Part shown: positions 62,599 to 64,000 of the stretch, piece after piece
Layout: the number at the start of each line of letters is the position of its first letter
How positions within the stretch are numbered: position 1 is the first letter of the stretch
Source of the DNA: an uncultured Selenomonadales bacterium
GTDB lineage: Bacteria > Bacillota > Negativicutes > Selenomonadales > Selenomonadaceae
Direction of reading: 5' to 3'
Length of the DNA stretch: 64,000 bases
Assembly (NCBI GenBank): GCA_946183785.1
Contig: CAMHCS010000007.1
Coordinates: 26,809 to 90,808, forward strand
Translations under genes and position numbers: made by a program
The notes under the pieces: generated by a model
What the model saw: only the letters and a program-made list of their open reading frames with translations
What the model was told of the DNA's origin: nothing
Databases searched by the model: none

Positions 62599-64000
62599 AT
62601 GTTATACCAAAACTATTCTTTTGAACAGTCCCAAAATCATATTTTCTATGTCCTAAAAGAATTGCAAATTGCCAAGCTCCTTTACAAGGCCAATATACGC
62701 AAGAGCTGCGGTCTTTCTGCCCTTGAAATGTTTCAGCGCCTTGTCATGCTTGTTTTCCATGGGAAGAATCTGTTCCATTCCTTGGAATCGAAGCATAACG
62801 ACCATGCTGTTTCCAAGAATACCTATTACCGTTTCCTCAGCAACCCTTCCTTCCATTGGAAGAAGTTTCTCCTGCTCCTGGCCGTTCTGGTAACGTCTGC
62901 CCTGCGGAAGCTTACCTGCAAGAGCAGGGTCACTGTGCTTGTCCTCGACGATTCGGTGTTGCGGCGCAACCGCAGCAAAGCCGTGGAACTCCTCGCAAAG
63001 GTGTATGACCATGTGTTTCATGAATTTGTCCGTGGTTTCAACCTCTTGGCAATGGGCTGGTCGGACGGCTTCAGCTTCATTCCTGTTTCTTTTGTTTTGC
63101 TTTCATCGGCCAAGCTCAGGAACCGCTATCAGGAAGCCGACACGGATATCGACCACCGCACCAACGGCTGGAAAGCCAGGATGGAAAGCATGCTGCAAAA
63201 AACGGAAGCAGCCTTGCGCATGGTAGAGTCTGCCCTTGCTGCAGGAATCCATGCCGACTATATACTGATGGACAGTTGGTTTACGACGGAACCTTTTGTC
63301 AAAATCCTTTCAGACCTGGGGCAGGATGTCATTGGCATGGTCAAGGACATGAAGCAGCGCTACTATTACAATGGTCATTTGTACACATTGCCGCAACTGG
63401 CAAAAATCGCCATGGACAGGAGCAATAACCGGCTGTACCGTTCCCTCATGGTAAGGACGAGGAAACATCATCTTCCTGTTCGCATTGTCTTTGTCAGGAA
63501 CCGCAACAAAAAGAGCGAGCTGCTGTATATCCTGTCTACGGACAATGCACTGTCAGAGGATGAAATCATTCGCATATATGGGATGCGCTGGAACATTGAA
63601 ACCTTCTTCAAATCAAGCAAGTCCCTTCTGAAGCTTGGCAGGGAGTTCCAAACCCGCAGCTATGACTCTGCTGTGGCACATACTGCAATTGTCTTTGCCC
63701 GCTATACATTTCTCGAATGGCTGCGCCGTCAGGAAAACGACCCTAAAACCTACGGAGGCCTGTTCTTTGCACTTTGCGAAGATGTGCAGGATATGGAACT
63801 TTCGGAAGCACTACGGTCACTTATGAGTCTCTTCATGGAAACCATCAACGTCTACGGAACTGAGGATACAGAAACCATAAAAAGTAAAGTGACCAATTGG
63901 ATTGCCAGTCAGAGCAGGTATATCAAGGGATTGTTCCAGAATTTATCCCGAGTTTGCCACTTAAAAATTGCAAGGTTTCAGGAAATACAAGCTCCTGAAG
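62599..64000 (+). CDS. IS4-type DDE transposase (runs off the window end)
   Basis: At least 467 codons from ATG 62599 behind AAAGGTG, still open at 64000. The DDE core shows LVLDDSVLRRNRSKAVE (first Asp), DYILMDSWFTTEPFV (second Asp), and IYGMRWNIETFFKSSKSLLKLG, the Y-R-E-K type signature of IS4 relatives that contains the catalytic Glu. It starts an insertion sequence at the far edge of the mobile region. Confidence 0.85.
   Translation, partial: MLYQNYSFEQSQNHIFYVLKELQIAKLLYKANIRKSCGLSALEMFQRLVMLVFHGKNLFHSLESKHNDHAVSKNTYYRFLSNPSFHWKKFLLLLAVLVTSALRKLTCKSRVTVLVLDDSVLRRNRSKAVELLAKVYDHVFHEFVRGFNLLAMGWSDGFSFIPVSFVLLSSAKLRNRYQEADTDIDHRTNGWKARMESMLQKTEAALRMVESALAAGIHADYILMDSWFTTEPFVKILSDLGQDVIGMVKDMKQRYYYNGHLYTLPQLAKIAMDRSNNRLYRSLMVRTRKHHLPVRIVFVRNRNKKSELLYILSTDNALSEDEIIRIYGMRWNIETFFKSSKSLLKLGREFQTRSYDSAVAHTAIVFARYTFLEWLRRQENDPKTYGGLFFALCEDVQDMELSEALRSLMSLFMETINVYGTEDTETIKSKVTNWIASQSRYIKGLFQNLSRVCHLKIARFQEIQAPE

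Noticed and set aside
1..64000. CRISPR array, rRNA or tRNA genes
   Set aside because: No regularly spaced direct repeats with unique spacers were seen, and no rRNA or cloverleaf-type tRNA sequence was recognised. The attachment site of the element could therefore not be tied to a tRNA.

Overview
The window looks like a chromosome segment of an anaerobic, outer-membrane-bearing Firmicute, most like the Negativicutes (Selenomonas relatives). This is inferred from protein character: a SigH-type sigma factor, an Ahb-type siroheme decarboxylase pair, a Leu T-box before leuA, a short-form HisG and an Mbh-like antiporter operon. No rRNA or tRNA gene was seen, so the placement is not proven.

Region 1, 1-27.6 kb, is GC-rich core chromosome, almost all on the minus strand. 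In order of coordinate it holds sigH; ahbB and ahbA; engB and lon; clpX, clpP and tig (the protein quality-control block); a YbjN-like protein; an 11-gene Mrp/Mbh-type cation/proton antiporter operon; leuA behind a T-box; a SagB-like oxidoreductase; a complete hisGDCBHAF-IE operon lacking hisZ; and, on the plus strand, a D-2-hydroxyacid dehydrogenase. Two ~157-bp MITE-like repeats sit in the first 5.4 kb.

Region 2, 27.7-62.2 kb, is a conjugative or mobilisable element of lower GC. It holds a Fic protein, an NrdD-like glycyl-radical mini-protein, ssb, topB, a TraD-like protein, a candidate oriT, a MobA/MobL relaxase, an interrupted second fic gene, a PilT-like ATPase, an ArdC-type antirestriction protein, two paralogous unknown proteins, a 2336-aa methylase/helicase, TrbJ/VirB5-like and TrbL/VirB6-like transfer proteins (the latter fused to two wall hydrolase domains) and a toxin-antitoxin pair. 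Five of its transcription units share one promoter architecture: a TCATAAAAA box 27 bp (25 bp in one case) upstream of a -10 hexamer. This points to a single element-encoded activator. The pilT unit also has an 18-bp inverted repeat that should silence read-through messages. Two large genes contain a nested ORF in another frame with its own strong ribosome binding site.

Region 3, 35510-44084, is an 8.6-kb insertion inside region 2. It is bounded by an intact IS21-family element on the left and an inverted IS21 end on the right, with a CGCA target duplication. Removing it restores an uninterrupted 260-codon fic gene exactly in frame. The cargo is a strikingly AT-rich, tightly overlapping four-gene operon: a 5-methylcytosine methyltransferase, an HD-domain phosphohydrolase, an ORC/CDC6-like AAA ATPase and a two-Rossmann-module protein of unknown function. 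This is the best candidate here for an undescribed system, probably anti-phage or anti-plasmid defence. The window ends inside an IS4-type transposase gene starting at 62599.
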